A DNA stretch of 64,000 bases from Streptomyces sp. NBC_00250 (GTDB lineage: Bacteria; Actinomycetota; Actinomycetes; Streptomycetales; Streptomycetaceae), in NCBI RefSeq assembly GCF_036192275.1, contig NZ_CP108088.1, forward strand, positions 7,069,501 to 7,133,500. Direction: 5' to 3'. The number at the start of each line of letters is the position of its first letter. The stretch's first letter is position 1. The notes beneath the pieces were generated by a model. The model was not told the DNA's origin. It did no database searches and saw only the letters and a program-made list of their open reading frames with translations. Position numbers and translations under genes: made by a program. Of the stretch, positions 25,597 through 34,113 are shown piece after piece.

Positions 25597-28500
25597 ATGC
25601 CGGGATTCACGCACCTGCACACCGCGTCGGGCTACTCCCTGCGCTACGGCGCCTCCCACCCCGAACGACTGGCCGCACGTGCCGCCGAGCGCGGCATGGA
25701 CGCACTCGCCCTGACCGACCGCGACACCCTCGCGGGCACGATCCGCTTCGCCAAGGCATGCGCGAAGGAGGGCATCCGCCCGCTGTTCGGCGTGGACCTC
25801 GCGTACGAGGCGACGGTGCCGGCCCCGGCCCCGGGGCGGATGCCGGGGCCCGAGGGTACGCGCGACGTACGGCGGGCGCCCGTCAGGGGCGGGGCCTTCG
25901 TCGACGAGTCCGCGCCCCGCGCCCTCTTCCTCGCCCGCTCCCGCACCGGCTGGGCCTCGCTCTGCGCGATGATCACCGCCGCCCACGCCGGGGGAGGGGA
26001 GCGGCCCCTGCTGCCCCGGTCCGCCCTGTGCGACGAGGACGTCTTCGTCCTCCTCGGCCCCGACTCCGACGTCGGTCGCGCCCTCGCCGCCGGCCGCCCC
26101 GACCGGGCCGTCCGACTGCTCGCCCCCTGGCGCGAGCGGTACGGCGACGCGCTGCGCCTCGCGGCCGTCGACCACCGGCGCTCCGGCACCGGGCCCGGCT
26201 CCCTGCGGCTCGCCGCCCGTACCGTCGGCTTCGCCGCCGAACAGGGCGTCCGGCCCGTCATCGGCAACTCCGTCCGCTACGCCGACCCCGGCCAGGGCCC
26301 GGTGGCCGACGTCCTCGACTCCGCCCGCCGCCTCGTCCCCGTCGACCCCCGCAAGGAGCTCGACAGCGGCGAGGCCTGGCTCAAGGGCGCCGACGACATG
26401 CTGGCCGCCGCCGAACGGATCGTCGAGGCCGCCGGCTTCCGCCGGGACACCGCCCACCGGCTCCTCGAACAGACCGCGACGGTCGCCGCCGCCTGTCTGG
26501 TCGACCCCGAGGACGACCTCGGCATCGGCTCCGCGCACTTCCCCGAACCGCACCTCGTCGGCGCCGAGCACCGCACCGCCCAGCGCGTCCTCACCTCCCG
26601 GGCCGCCGCCGGCATGATCCTCAAGGGGTACGAGAGGCGCGGCGCCTACTGGGACCGGATGCACCGCGAACTGGACGTCATCGCCCACCACCACTTCGCC
26701 ACCTACTTCCTGACGGTCGCCCAGGTCGTCGACGACGTCCGGAAGATGGGCATCCGGGTCGCCGCCCGCGGCTCCGGCGCCGGCTCCCTCGTCAACCACC
26801 TCCTCGGCATCGCACACGCCGACCCGGTCGAGCACGGCCTCCTGATGGAACGCTTCCTCTCCAAGCGCCGCACCGCCCTGCCCGACATCGACATCGACGT
26901 GGAGTCCGCCCGCCGCCTGGAGGTCTACCGGGCGATCATCGACCGCTTCGGCACCGCACGCGTCGCCACCGTCTCCATGCCCGAGACCTACCGGGTCCGC
27001 CACGCGGTACGGGACGTGGGCGCGGCCCTCTCCATGGACCCCGCCGAGATCGACAGGCTCGCCAAGGCCTTCCCGCACATCCGCGCCCGCGACGCGCTCG
27101 CCGCCCTCGACGAACTGCCCGAACTGCGCGAACTCGCGGGCGAGCGCCAGAAGTTCGGACGTCTCTGGGAGCTGGTCGAAGCCCTCGACGCGCTGCCGCG
27201 CGGCACCGCCATGCACCCCTGCGGGGTCCTGCTCTCGGACGCCTCGCTGCTCGCCCGCACCCCCGTGGTGCCCACCAGCGGCGAGGGGTTCCCCATGTCC
27301 CAGTTCGACAAGGAGGACGTGGAGGACCTCGGGCTGCTCAAGCTCGACGTCCTCGGGGTCCGCATGCAGTCCGCGATGGCCCACGCCGTCGCCGAGGTCG
27401 AACGGGCCACCGGCACCCGCCCGGACATCGACGCGGTCCCTGAGGGCGACCCCGAGACGTACCGGCTCATCCGCTCCACCGAGACCCTCGGCTGCTTCCA
27501 GATCGAGTCGCCGGGCCAGCGCGACCTGGTCGGCCGGCTCCAGCCCGCCACCTTCCACGACCTCGTCGTCGACATCTCGCTCTTCCGGCCGGGCCCGGTC
27601 GCCGCCGACATGGTCCGCCCCTTCATCGAGGCCCGGCACGGCCGCGCCCCCGTCCGCTACCCGCATCCCGACCTGGAGGAGACCCTGCGGGAGACGTACG
27701 GCGTGGTCGTCTTCCACGAGCAGATCATCGAGATCGTACGGATCATGACCGGCTGCCGCCGAGACGAGGCCGACCAGGTGCGACGCGGACTCTCGGACGC
27801 CGAATCGCAGGGCCGGATCAAGCTCTGGTTCGCCCGGCAGGCCTCCGCGCGCGGATACGGGGACGAGGTCGTCGCCCGTACCTGGGGGATCGTGGCGGCC
27901 TTCGGCTCGTACGGCTTCTGCAAGGCGCACGCCGTGGCCTTCGCCGTGCCGACGTACCAGTCGGCCTGGCTCAAGGCGCACCACCCGGCCGCCTTCTACG
28001 CCGGGCTGCTCACCCACGACCCCGGCATGTACCCCAAGCGGCTGCTGCTCGCGGACGCGCGGCGGCGGGGGGTGGCGGTGCTGCCGCTGGATGTGAACAG
28101 GTCGGCGGTCGCCCATCGTATCGAACTGGTGTCTGATTCTCCTGAGCGGTGGGGGCTCCGGCTGGGCCTCACCGACGTGCACGGCATCAGCGAGGCCGAG
28201 AGCACCCGGATCGAGGCCGGGCAGCCGTACGCCTCCCTCCTCGACTTCTGGGAACGGGCCCGCCCCCGCACCCCCGTCGCCGAACGGCTCGCCCAGGTCG
28301 GCGCGTTGGATGCCTTCGGCGCCAACCGCCGCGACCTCCTCCTGCACCTCACCGAACTCCGCCGCGTCCAGCGGGGAGCCGCCTCCCACGGAGGTCAACT
28401 CCCGCTCGCGCAGGGCGGGAAGACCGCACCCGTCGGCCTGCCCGACCTCGACGAGACGGAACGCCTCAGCGCCGAACTCGGCATCCTCGGCATGGACACC

Positions 28501-29046
28501 TCCCGCCACCTCATGGGCGACCACCAGGCCTTCCTCCGCGAACTCGGCGTCGTCTCCGCCCAGCGCCTCCGCGAGACCCCGCACGGCAGGACCGTCCTCG
28601 TCGCGGGCGCCAAAGCCGCCACCCAGACCCCGCCCATCCGCTCCGGCAAGCGGGTCATCTTCACCACCCTCGACGACGGCACCGGCCTGGTCGACCTCGC
28701 CTTCTTCGACGACGCCCACGAGCGCTGCGCCCACACCGTCTTCCACTCCTGGCTGCTCCTGGTCAGGGGCGTGGTCCAGCGGCGCGGCCCCCGCAGCGTC
28801 AGCGTGGTCGGCGCCGCCGCCTGGAACCTCGCCGAACTGGTCGAACTCCGGGCGTCCGGCGGCCTGGGCGCGGTGGGGGACCTGCTCGCCGAACCCGCCC
28901 CGGCCGGGGCGAACGGCGACTCCGGTCGCCGCATCAGGATGTCCACCGGTTACGAGATGAACCCCTGGGCCGACCTCAAGCCGGCGGGCGAAGGGGCCCC
29001 GAGCGGGCGGAAGTTGTGGCACAGCAGCCCGGGGAGCGCGGGCTGA
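25597..29046 (+). CDS. dnaE2: Error-prone DNA polymerase III alpha subunit DnaE2 (ImuC)
   Basis: 1149 residues, typical for DnaE2. N-terminal PHP domain (FTHLHTASGYSLRYG). Polymerase catalytic aspartates in ALPDIDIDV and LGLLKLDVLGV; fingers and HhH region follow (FGSYGFCKAHAVAFA); C-terminal OB-fold (RVIFTTLDDGTGLVDLAFF). It lacks the long C-terminal extension of the replicative DnaE1. In actinobacteria DnaE2 works with ImuB, a catalytically dead Y-family protein, in damage-induced mutagenic synthesis. A LexA box sits upstream and a degenerate Y-family gene about 1 kb downstream. GGGAGG lies before the ATG. Confidence 0.95.
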   Translation: MPGFTHLHTASGYSLRYGASHPERLAARAAERGMDALALTDRDTLAGTIRFAKACAKEGIRPLFGVDLAYEATVPAPAPGRMPGPEGTRDVRRAPVRGGAFVDESAPRALFLARSRTGWASLCAMITAAHAGGGERPLLPRSALCDEDVFVLLGPDSDVGRALAAGRPDRAVRLLAPWRERYGDALRLAAVDHRRSGTGPGSLRLAARTVGFAAEQGVRPVIGNSVRYADPGQGPVADVLDSARRLVPVDPRKELDSGEAWLKGADDMLAAAERIVEAAGFRRDTAHRLLEQTATVAAACLVDPEDDLGIGSAHFPEPHLVGAEHRTAQRVLTSRAAAGMILKGYERRGAYWDRMHRELDVIAHHHFATYFLTVAQVVDDVRKMGIRVAARGSGAGSLVNHLLGIAHADPVEHGLLMERFLSKRRTALPDIDIDVESARRLEVYRAIIDRFGTARVATVSMPETYRVRHAVRDVGAALSMDPAEIDRLAKAFPHIRARDALAALDELPELRELAGERQKFGRLWELVEALDALPRGTAMHPCGVLLSDASLLARTPVVPTSGEGFPMSQFDKEDVEDLGLLKLDVLGVRMQSAMAHAVAEVERATGTRPDIDAVPEGDPETYRLIRSTETLGCFQIESPGQRDLVGRLQPATFHDLVVDISLFRPGPVAADMVRPFIEARHGRAPVRYPHPDLEETLRETYGVVVFHEQIIEIVRIMTGCRRDEADQVRRGLSDAESQGRIKLWFARQASARGYGDEVVARTWGIVAAFGSYGFCKAHAVAFAVPTYQSAWLKAHHPAAFYAGLLTHDPGMYPKRLLLADARRRGVAVLPLDVNRSAVAHRIELVSDSPERWGLRLGLTDVHGISEAESTRIEAGQPYASLLDFWERARPRTPVAERLAQVGALDAFGANRRDLLLHLTELRRVQRGAASHGGQLPLAQGGKTAPVGLPDLDETERLSAELGILGMDTSRHLMGDHQAFLRELGVVSAQRLRETPHGRTVLVAGAKAATQTPPIRSGKRVIFTTLDDGTGLVDLAFFDDAHERCAHTVFHSWLLLVRGVVQRRGPRSVSVVGAAAWNLAELVELRASGGLGAVGDLLAEPAPAGANGDSGRRIRMSTGYEMNPWADLKPAGEGAPSGRKLWHSSPGSAG

Positions 29047-29048
29047 GC

Positions 29049-29070
29049 CGCTCCCCGGGCGCCGGGAGCG
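29049..29070. terminator. Hairpin between dnaE2 and the Clp-N gene
   Basis: CGCTCCC (29049-29055) and GGGAGCG (29064-29070) with an 8-base loop, three bases after the dnaE2 stop and before the end of the convergent Clp-N gene. Confidence 0.65.
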
Positions 29071-29101
29071 CCGGGGGCGCCTCGGGCAGCGCGGGCGGGG
29101 G

Positions 29102-29656
29102 TCAGGGGGCCGTCGCGCCGGAGACCGCCGTGTCGACGGAGGCGTACGTCACGCCGTGGTCGGCCAGGGCCTCCGAGACGACCCCGCCGGTCGTGGTGAG
29201 CGCCAGGAGGATGTGCTCGTCGCCGATCTCCCGGTCCTTGCGGGCCAGTGCCACCCGGAGGGACTTCTCCAGGACGGTCTTGGCCGCCCGCGAGAAGGAC
29301 CGGCGGCCGGACCACCACCCGGAGTCCTTGCGGTCACCCGCCAGCGCGCCCGCGCCGTGGGTCTCCTCCACCCGCGCCACGATCGCGCCGACGTCGATGC
29401 CGAGGTCCGCCAGGGCCTCCTCGTCCGCCCGGGAGAGTCCCGCCCGGCGCCGGGCGTCGGTCAGGGCTGCCACCAGGGACGGGCGGCGGTCCGGCGGGCA
29501 CAGCGTGCGCAGCGCGTCCGACGCCCGGGTGCCCTCCCCGTCGAGCAGGGCGAGCAGCAGGTGCTCCTCGGTGACGACCGTCGCGCCACCCCGCTCCGCG
29601 TGCTCGACCGCCCCCTTCACCACGGCGCGTGCGGCCTTCGTGAACCGTTCGAACAT
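29102..29656 (-). CDS. Clp N-terminal domain protein without ATPase
   Basis: 184 residues containing two Clp-N repeats and nothing else. Repeat 1: MFERFTKAARAVVKGAVEHA with TVVTEEHLLLALLDGEG. Repeat 2: RAAKTVLEKSLRVALARKD with EIGDEHILLALTTTGG. In ClpC/ClpB this domain binds adaptors and substrates. A free-standing copy could act as an adaptor, substrate sensor or regulator. It is the second gene of a two-gene operon; its ATG overlaps the stop of the HTH gene by one base. Start 29656 is chosen over an upstream ATG because it begins at the conserved MFERF. Confidence 0.88.
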   Translation of the reverse strand: MFERFTKAARAVVKGAVEHAERGGATVVTEEHLLLALLDGEGTRASDALRTLCPPDRRPSLVAALTDARRRAGLSRADEEALADLGIDVGAIVARVEETHGAGALAGDRKDSGWWSGRRSFSRAAKTVLEKSLRVALARKDREIGDEHILLALTTTGGVVSEALADHGVTYASVDTAVSGATAP

Positions 29657-29865
29657 CACTGCCTCCCGTACTTCTTGTGGACGGCCTGTCGGCTTACTCC
29701 CAGTTCGGTCGCGATCTCCTGCCACGACCATCCCTGGTTGCGCGCACTGCGCACCTGGACGGCTTCCAGCTGTTCCAGCAGTCGCCGCAGGGCGGAGACG
29801 GCCCGTAGCCCGACCCGGGGGTCGCGGTCGCCCGCCCGTGCGGCGAGATCGGTCGCATCGGTCAT
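29656..29865 (-). CDS. Small HTH protein (sigma-region-4-like), leaderless
   Basis: 69 residues. The C-terminal half is a helix-turn-helix (WSWQEIATELGVSRQAVHKK), the N-terminal half a Leu-rich helix (VGLRAVSALRRLLEQLEAVQ) probably for dimerisation. It pairs with a Clp-N gene, an arrangement I recall as common in actinobacteria. The promoter elements (-35 TTGACG 29896-29901, -10 TAAGTT 29872-29877, minus strand) put the transcript start at or next to the ATG, and there is no Shine-Dalgarno, so the mRNA should be leaderless. Two palindromes cover the promoter, suggesting autoregulation. Confidence 0.85.
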   Translation of the reverse strand: MTDATDLAARAGDRDPRVGLRAVSALRRLLEQLEAVQVRSARNQGWSWQEIATELGVSRQAVHKKYGRQ

Positions 29866-29868
29866 GTC

Positions 29869-29912
29869 GTCAACTTACGTTGACATCCACTCTCGCGTCA
29901 ACCTTGGTTGAC
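29869..29912 (-). promoter_or_regulatory. Twin operators GTCAAC-N4-GTTGAC over the HTH/Clp-N promoter
   Basis: Two perfect copies of GTCAAC-N4-GTTGAC: 29869-29884 (spacer TTAC, over the -10) and 29897-29912 (spacer CTTG, over the -35). Their centres are 28 bp apart. Binding would block RNA polymerase. The best candidate ligand protein is the small HTH product of the operon itself. Confidence 0.7.
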
Positions 29913-29957
29913 GGGTGTGGCGAGGCGGGCTTCGGCTCAATCGACTCGCACAAATAT

Positions 29958-29963
29958 TCGAAC
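29958..29963 (+). promoter_or_regulatory. LexA half-site before the Y-family gene
   Basis: TCGAAC at 29958-29963 matches one arm of the LexA box; the other arm (TTTAGG, 29968-29973) is poor. It lies about 80 bases before the Y-family start. Possible degenerate SOS site only. Confidence 0.3.
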
Positions 29964-30051
29964 ATGCTTTAGGGTGGGAGGGCAGGTAGGGGCATAAAGG
30001 GGCAAACCTGCATGCGGATGTGGATGCGGATGCGGGAGAGGAGAGATACCC

Positions 30052-31059
30052 GTGAGTGATGTCGGGCGGCGCGACGACTCGGCGAGCATCCTGCACGTGC
30101 GATGCGCCCCACGGCTGCCGGAGGACGGCTATCGGGCGGTGCTGGAGCTGCTGCGCGAGTTCTCCCCCCTCGTCCAGGCCGTTCCGCCCGGGGCGGCGCT
30201 GGTGGAAGTACGAGGCGCGCAGCGGTACTTCGGAGCGGACGCCAAACACATCGCGGAGCTGGTGCGGCTTCGCGCACTGGCTCGGCTGGGTACGGATGTA
30301 CGCGTCGGGGTTGCCGGGACGCAGACGGTGGCGGCGATGGCATCCGGCCACATGACGGAGCCCGGCGGCGTCCTGGCCGTGCCCGATGACGCGGTGGGCG
30401 CCTTCCTGGCCCCGCTCCCGGTGGAGACGCTGCACGGCATCGGCCCCCGGCAGGCGGAGCTGCTGAGGAAGTACGGCCTGCACACCATCGGCGCGCTGGC
30501 CGAGGCTCCGCAGAGCGTTGTCGAACGGGTCCTGGGGCGGGGAGCCGGGCGGCTGGCCGCACAGCGTGCCCGCGGCATCGACGTACGCCAGGTCGTGCCG
30601 AAGGACCTGCCGCTGTCGGCCGGTGTCAGGCACAGGTTCTCCCGGCAGGAACTCGACGGCAGCTCCGCGAGGGCGGCCCTTCTCGGTCTGGTGGTGCGGC
30701 TGGGGGCGATGCTGCGCAACCGTGGACAGGCGGCCCGGGGCCTGTCCTTGAGGCTGCAGTTCGCCGGCGGCCCGCAGTGGGAGAAGACCCGGCGGCTCCC
30801 GGAACCGTCCGCGCACAACGAGGACCTGCGGGCCGTGACGTATCAGCTGATGGACGCGGCGGGGCTGCAGCGGGCCCGGCTGACCGGCATGGTGCTGCGT
30901 GCCGAGGAGCTCGTCGGGGCCGAGTGCGTGGCCCGGCAGATGTCGCTGGACCCCGCGCACGAAGCCCGTCTGGCGGTGGAGGCGGCGGTCGACTGCGCGA
31001 ACGCCCGGTTCGGAGCCCACGCGGTGCGCCCGGCCGCCACGTTCCGCCCCGCGGCGTAG
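30052..31059 (+). CDS. Catalytically degenerate Y-family polymerase-like protein (ImuB-like)
   Basis: 335 residues covering the palm/fingers remnant, HhH thumb (VETLHGIGPRQAELLRKYGL) and little-finger domain (LSAGVRHRFSRQELDGSSAR). The residues that bind metal in active Y-family enzymes are missing: the first DxD motif reads ILHVRCAP, and the SLDE-type motif reads AALVEVRGAQRYFG. This is the hallmark of ImuB, which bridges DnaE2 to the beta clamp without synthesising DNA. It is shorter than the classical ImuB of about 500 residues, and no imuA-like gene is adjacent. The GTG start has GGAG eight bases upstream. Confidence 0.82.
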   Translation: MSDVGRRDDSASILHVRCAPRLPEDGYRAVLELLREFSPLVQAVPPGAALVEVRGAQRYFGADAKHIAELVRLRALARLGTDVRVGVAGTQTVAAMASGHMTEPGGVLAVPDDAVGAFLAPLPVETLHGIGPRQAELLRKYGLHTIGALAEAPQSVVERVLGRGAGRLAAQRARGIDVRQVVPKDLPLSAGVRHRFSRQELDGSSARAALLGLVVRLGAMLRNRGQAARGLSLRLQFAGGPQWEKTRRLPEPSAHNEDLRAVTYQLMDAAGLQRARLTGMVLRAEELVGAECVARQMSLDPAHEARLAVEAAVDCANARFGAHAVRPAATFRPAA

Positions 31060-31092
31060 CCCTGGCTCCCCCTCCACCGCGCCCCCGGCCTC

Positions 31093-31986
31093 CTAGGGCA
31101 GCTCTGCCGAGGCGCGCAGCAGCAGGTCGCGCAGTGCCGTGGCGGTGTCCGACGGGTCGGTGGAGGTGAGGACGACCTGGTCGGCGGTGGTCGAAGGGCC
31201 GGTGAGGGGGATGATCCGCAGGCCGGGCGGCCGGTGGTCGAGTGCGGATTCGACGGTGATGCCGATGCCCGTTCCCGCGGCGACATGAGCGGCGATGGCG
31301 TGCACGCTGTCGGCGGTCCTGATGATCCGGAGGTCGGCTCCGCCGATCCGGAAGGCCGACAGCAGGCGGTCGCAGAGACCGCTGTTGATCTGGTGGGGCC
31401 AGGTGAGCAGGCCGGCGGTGGACAGTTCGGACGCGCTCAGCTCGGCGTACCCGGCGAGCGGGTGGGCCTCGGGGACGAGCGCCATGAACCTCTCGGTGGA
31501 CAGCACCCGCGCGTTCACGCCGTTCACGTCGCCGGTCGCCCAGCCGATGCCGAGCCCGATCGTCTCCGCCCGCAGGGCGGTGAGCTGGGCCGTGGTCGGC
31601 ATGGTCTCCGGCACGATCGTCACGTCGGGGAAACGGTCGCGCAGCTGCGGCAGACAGCGCAACAGCAGCTGGTGGCCGGTGTATTCGGCGTGGGCGACGA
31701 CGAGGGTGGTACGGCTCCGGTCGCCGGCGGCCAGGGAGCGCCCGCGCTCCTTGAAGCGGCGCAGCTGGGCGAGGGTGGCGTGGGCGTCGGGCAGCAGCGC
31801 CTCGCCGAGATCGGTCAGTGACACCCGGCGGCTGGTGCGGTGGAACAACCGCCCGCCCAAAGTGCCCTCCAGTCGCTTGACGGCGTCGCTGACGGTGGGC
31901 TGCCCCCGGTGCAGGCGCGCGGCGGCGCGGCCGAAGTGGAGCTCTTCCGCGACGGCCACGAATGCTTCCAGTTCCATCCTGTCCAC
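31093..31986 (-). CDS. LysR-family transcriptional regulator
   Basis: 297 residues. N-terminal winged HTH (ELEAFVAVAEELHFGRAAAR, QPTVSDAVKRLEGTLGGRLF), then the two-lobed effector domain (LVVAHAEYTGHQLLLRCLP, GTGIGITVESALDHR). Divergent from the flavodoxin-like gene, 135 bases apart, with a palindromic T-N11-A box between. Most likely it controls that gene and itself; the inducer might be a quinone or oxidant. Confidence 0.92.
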   Translation of the reverse strand: MDRMELEAFVAVAEELHFGRAAARLHRGQPTVSDAVKRLEGTLGGRLFHRTSRRVSLTDLGEALLPDAHATLAQLRRFKERGRSLAAGDRSRTTLVVAHAEYTGHQLLLRCLPQLRDRFPDVTIVPETMPTTAQLTALRAETIGLGIGWATGDVNGVNARVLSTERFMALVPEAHPLAGYAELSASELSTAGLLTWPHQINSGLCDRLLSAFRIGGADLRIIRTADSVHAIAAHVAAGTGIGITVESALDHRPPGLRIIPLTGPSTTADQVVLTSTDPSDTATALRDLLLRASAELP

Positions 31987-32005
31987 GGGGCCAGGCTAAC
32001 GCGAT

Positions 32006-32024
32006 CGATCGGTGTGACCGATCG
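32006..32024. promoter_or_regulatory. LysR box
   Basis: CGATCGGT-GTG-ACCGATCG is a perfect 8-bp inverted repeat containing the T-N11-A core (T32009, A32021). It is 19 bases upstream of the LysR start and 97 bases before the divergent gene. Confidence 0.7.
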
Positions 32025-32121
32025 CTGCGTGCCGATCTTCGGCGTTGATGCCGTGCCGTCCGCAGGCTGTGATGGCAGGGCAAGCAGGGATCTCCCCACG
32101 ACCGGAAGCGGCGAACAGCAC

Positions 32122-32871
32122 ATGACAGTCAATGACGTTGAACGTGAGCAGGGTGCATCGACGGCCGCGGTGCCGACGGCCACGGTGACGGTGGTCTACC
32201 ACTCGGTGCACGGGCACACCCGGGTCCTGGCCGAGCGCCTCGCCGACGGGGCGCGCCTCGTGCCGGGCGCCCGGGTGCATCTCGTCGAGATCCGGCCCGA
32301 GGACGTCGTCGCCGGCCGTTGGCACGATGCGGAGGTACTGGCGCTGCTCGACCGCTCCGACGCGATCGTCCTCGGCTGCCCGACGCTGATGGGCAGCGTG
32401 TCGGCGGTGTTCAAGGCCTTCATGGAGGCGGCGTTCACGCCGTTCGTCACGCAGGCGTGGAAGGACAAGCTGGCCGGAGGGTTCACCATGTCCGCCTCGC
32501 AGAGCGGCGACAAGCTGGCGGTCCTGGAACAGCTGGCGGTCTTCGGCGCGCAGCTGGGCATGCAGTGGATCGGCGTGGGCGACATGCCGGGCAACAACTG
32601 GAGCGGTGGCTCCCGCGACGATGTGAACCGGCTGGGCTCGTGGCTGGGTCTGATGAGCCAGAGCCATGCCGACCAGGGGCCGGAGGACGCCGGATCGCGC
32701 GGCGACCTGATCACCGCGGAGCGGTACGGCGAGCGGATCGCCCGGCTGACCCAGCGCTGGGTCAACGCCGTGCCGTACGACACTCCCCGGATGACCGAGC
32801 ACGAGGCCCGCGCCCTGTCGGCCTCCCTCCGGGAGACGGACGGCGCATCGGCGGCCCTGGCCGAGGCCTGA
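32122..32871 (+). CDS. Flavodoxin-fold NAD(P)H:quinone oxidoreductase-like protein (WrbA family)
   Basis: 249 residues. FMN phosphate loop VVYHSVHGHTRVLAERLADG (S-x-x-G-x-T pattern), then DAIVLGCPTLMGSVSAVFKA and the second FMN loop TMSASQSGDKLA with WIGVGDMPGNNWSGGS. This fits the WrbA/flavodoxin-like group that reduces quinones by two electrons. The C-terminal extension (about 50 residues) is helical and charged. Control by the divergent LysR is likely. The RBS is weak. Confidence 0.85.
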   Translation: MTVNDVEREQGASTAAVPTATVTVVYHSVHGHTRVLAERLADGARLVPGARVHLVEIRPEDVVAGRWHDAEVLALLDRSDAIVLGCPTLMGSVSAVFKAFMEAAFTPFVTQAWKDKLAGGFTMSASQSGDKLAVLEQLAVFGAQLGMQWIGVGDMPGNNWSGGSRDDVNRLGSWLGLMSQSHADQGPEDAGSRGDLITAERYGERIARLTQRWVNAVPYDTPRMTEHEARALSASLRETDGASAALAEA

Positions 32872-33192
32872 CCCCACGAGATCCGGCCCACGGGCGGCGC
32901 CTCGGTGCTCGCCGACGGCCTGGAGGACGGCCCGACGGCCGTGTCGAACGGCTCGCCGGCGACCCGGGGCAAGGCCCGGCAACCTGCACCGGCGCCCCGA
33001 GACACGGCCCGACGGTCGTTTCACCAGGCACTCATGACGACACATCACTTTTTACCGACGCGTAACTTCCCAGCCAAGGCTACCCGTGCGTAGCTTGGCT
33101 GAAGCGCATCCCCATCGCGCATCCCCACTTGTGGTCCGGACCGCAGGGCGTAGCACCCCCACCATCCCCTTGAGCCGCAAGGAGATCGCCCG
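32872..33192. other. Intergenic region before the secreted lipase
   Basis: About 320 bases, no gene. The distal part looks like the promoter of the lipase gene and contains the hairpin 33072-33100 (listed separately). A T-run (33048-33053) lies upstream of it. Confidence 0.5.
33072..33100 (+). promoter_or_regulatory. Palindrome with GCTAC-N6-GTAGC core, lipase operator candidate
   Basis: AGCCAAGGCTAC / GTAGCTTGGCT form an 11-bp inverted repeat with one bulged base; its core GCTAC-CCGTGC-GTAGC (33079-33094) recurs at 46857-46872 in front of the other secreted lipase. It ends 92 bases before the lipase start. Confidence 0.6.
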
Positions 33193-34074
33193 ATGCTGCC
33201 CTGGAAACACGCCGTCAGAGCGCTGTCCGTCCTGCTGCTGGCCGCCGCCGCCACGCTCGCCCCGACCACCGCCGCCTCGGCCTCCGCCTCCGTCCAGGCC
33301 GAGACCGCCACCACCAGCCGGGGCTGGAACGACTACTCCTGCAAGCCCTCCGCCGCGCACCCGCGCCCCGTCGTCCTCGTCCACGGAACCCTCGGGAACT
33401 CCGTAGACAACTGGCTCGCGCTCGCGCCCTACCTGGTCAACCGCGGTTACTGCGTCTTCTCGCTCGACTACGGCCAGCTGCCGAACGTGCCGTTCTTCCA
33501 CGGGCTCGGGCCCATCGCCGCGTCCGCCGGACAGCTCGACACCTACGTCGACCGGGTCCTCGCCGCCACCGGCGCCCCCGAGGCCGACATCGTCGGACAC
33601 TCGCAGGGCGGCATGATGCCCCGCTGGTACCTCAAGTTCCTCGGCGGGGCCGAGAAGGTGAACGCACTCGTCGGGATCGCCCCCGACAACCACGGCACCA
33701 CCTTGCTCGGCCTCACCAAGCTCCTGCCGTACTTCCCCGGCGCGGAGGACCTGATCAAGGCCAACACCCCGGGCCTCGCCGATCAGATCGCCGGCTCGCC
33801 GTTCATCACCAAGCTCAACGAGGGCGGCGACACCGTGCCCGGGGTCCGCTACCACGTCATCGCGACCCAGTACGACGAGGTGGTCACCCCGTACCGCTCG
33901 CAGTTCCTCACCGGCCCGAACGTCACCAACGTCCTCATCCAGGACAAGTGCGCGCTCGACCTGTCCGAGCACGTGGCGATCGGCACGGTGGACCGGGTCA
34001 CCTTCCACGAGGTGGCCAACGCCCTCGACCCGGCCCACGCGACCCCGACCACCTGCCTCTCGGTGATCGGCTAG
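33193..34074 (+). CDS. Secreted class-2-type lipase (alpha/beta hydrolase)
   Basis: 293 residues. Signal peptide cleaved around AASA/SAS (about residue 33). The fold contains the oxyanion strand RPVVLVHGTLGNSVDNW, nucleophile elbow DIVGHSQGGMMPRWYL, acid loop in HVIATQYDEVVTPY and the catalytic His in DLSEHVAIGTVDR. Cysteines could form two disulfides. Resembles the Streptomyces lipase (EstA/LipA, lipase class 2) group acting on triacylglycerols or esters outside the cell. It may share a regulator with the SGNH lipase at 46.9 kb. Convergent with the LPMO gene. Confidence 0.93.
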   Translation: MLPWKHAVRALSVLLLAAAATLAPTTAASASASVQAETATTSRGWNDYSCKPSAAHPRPVVLVHGTLGNSVDNWLALAPYLVNRGYCVFSLDYGQLPNVPFFHGLGPIAASAGQLDTYVDRVLAATGAPEADIVGHSQGGMMPRWYLKFLGGAEKVNALVGIAPDNHGTTLLGLTKLLPYFPGAEDLIKANTPGLADQIAGSPFITKLNEGGDTVPGVRYHVIATQYDEVVTPYRSQFLTGPNVTNVLIQDKCALDLSEHVAIGTVDRVTFHEVANALDPAHATPTTCLSVIG

Positions 34075-34091
34075 GCCTTCCGGCCCCGGTA

Positions 34092-34113
34092 CCAGGGCCT
34101 GTCCTAGCCCTGG
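34092..34113. terminator. Hairpin between lipase and LPMO genes
   Basis: CCAGGGC (34092-34098) and GCCCTGG (34107-34113), 8-base loop containing the LPMO stop codon. Placed to stop transcription from the convergent lipase gene, and from the LPMO gene. Confidence 0.6.

Noticed and set aside
25531..29022. 1163-codon open frame antisense to dnaE2
   Set aside because: Shadow of the GC-biased sense frame; composition is low-complexity Gly/Val/Glu and it has no domain. The same applies to 14348-17089, 37326-39848, 62104-63744 and 56886-59096 on the minus strand.
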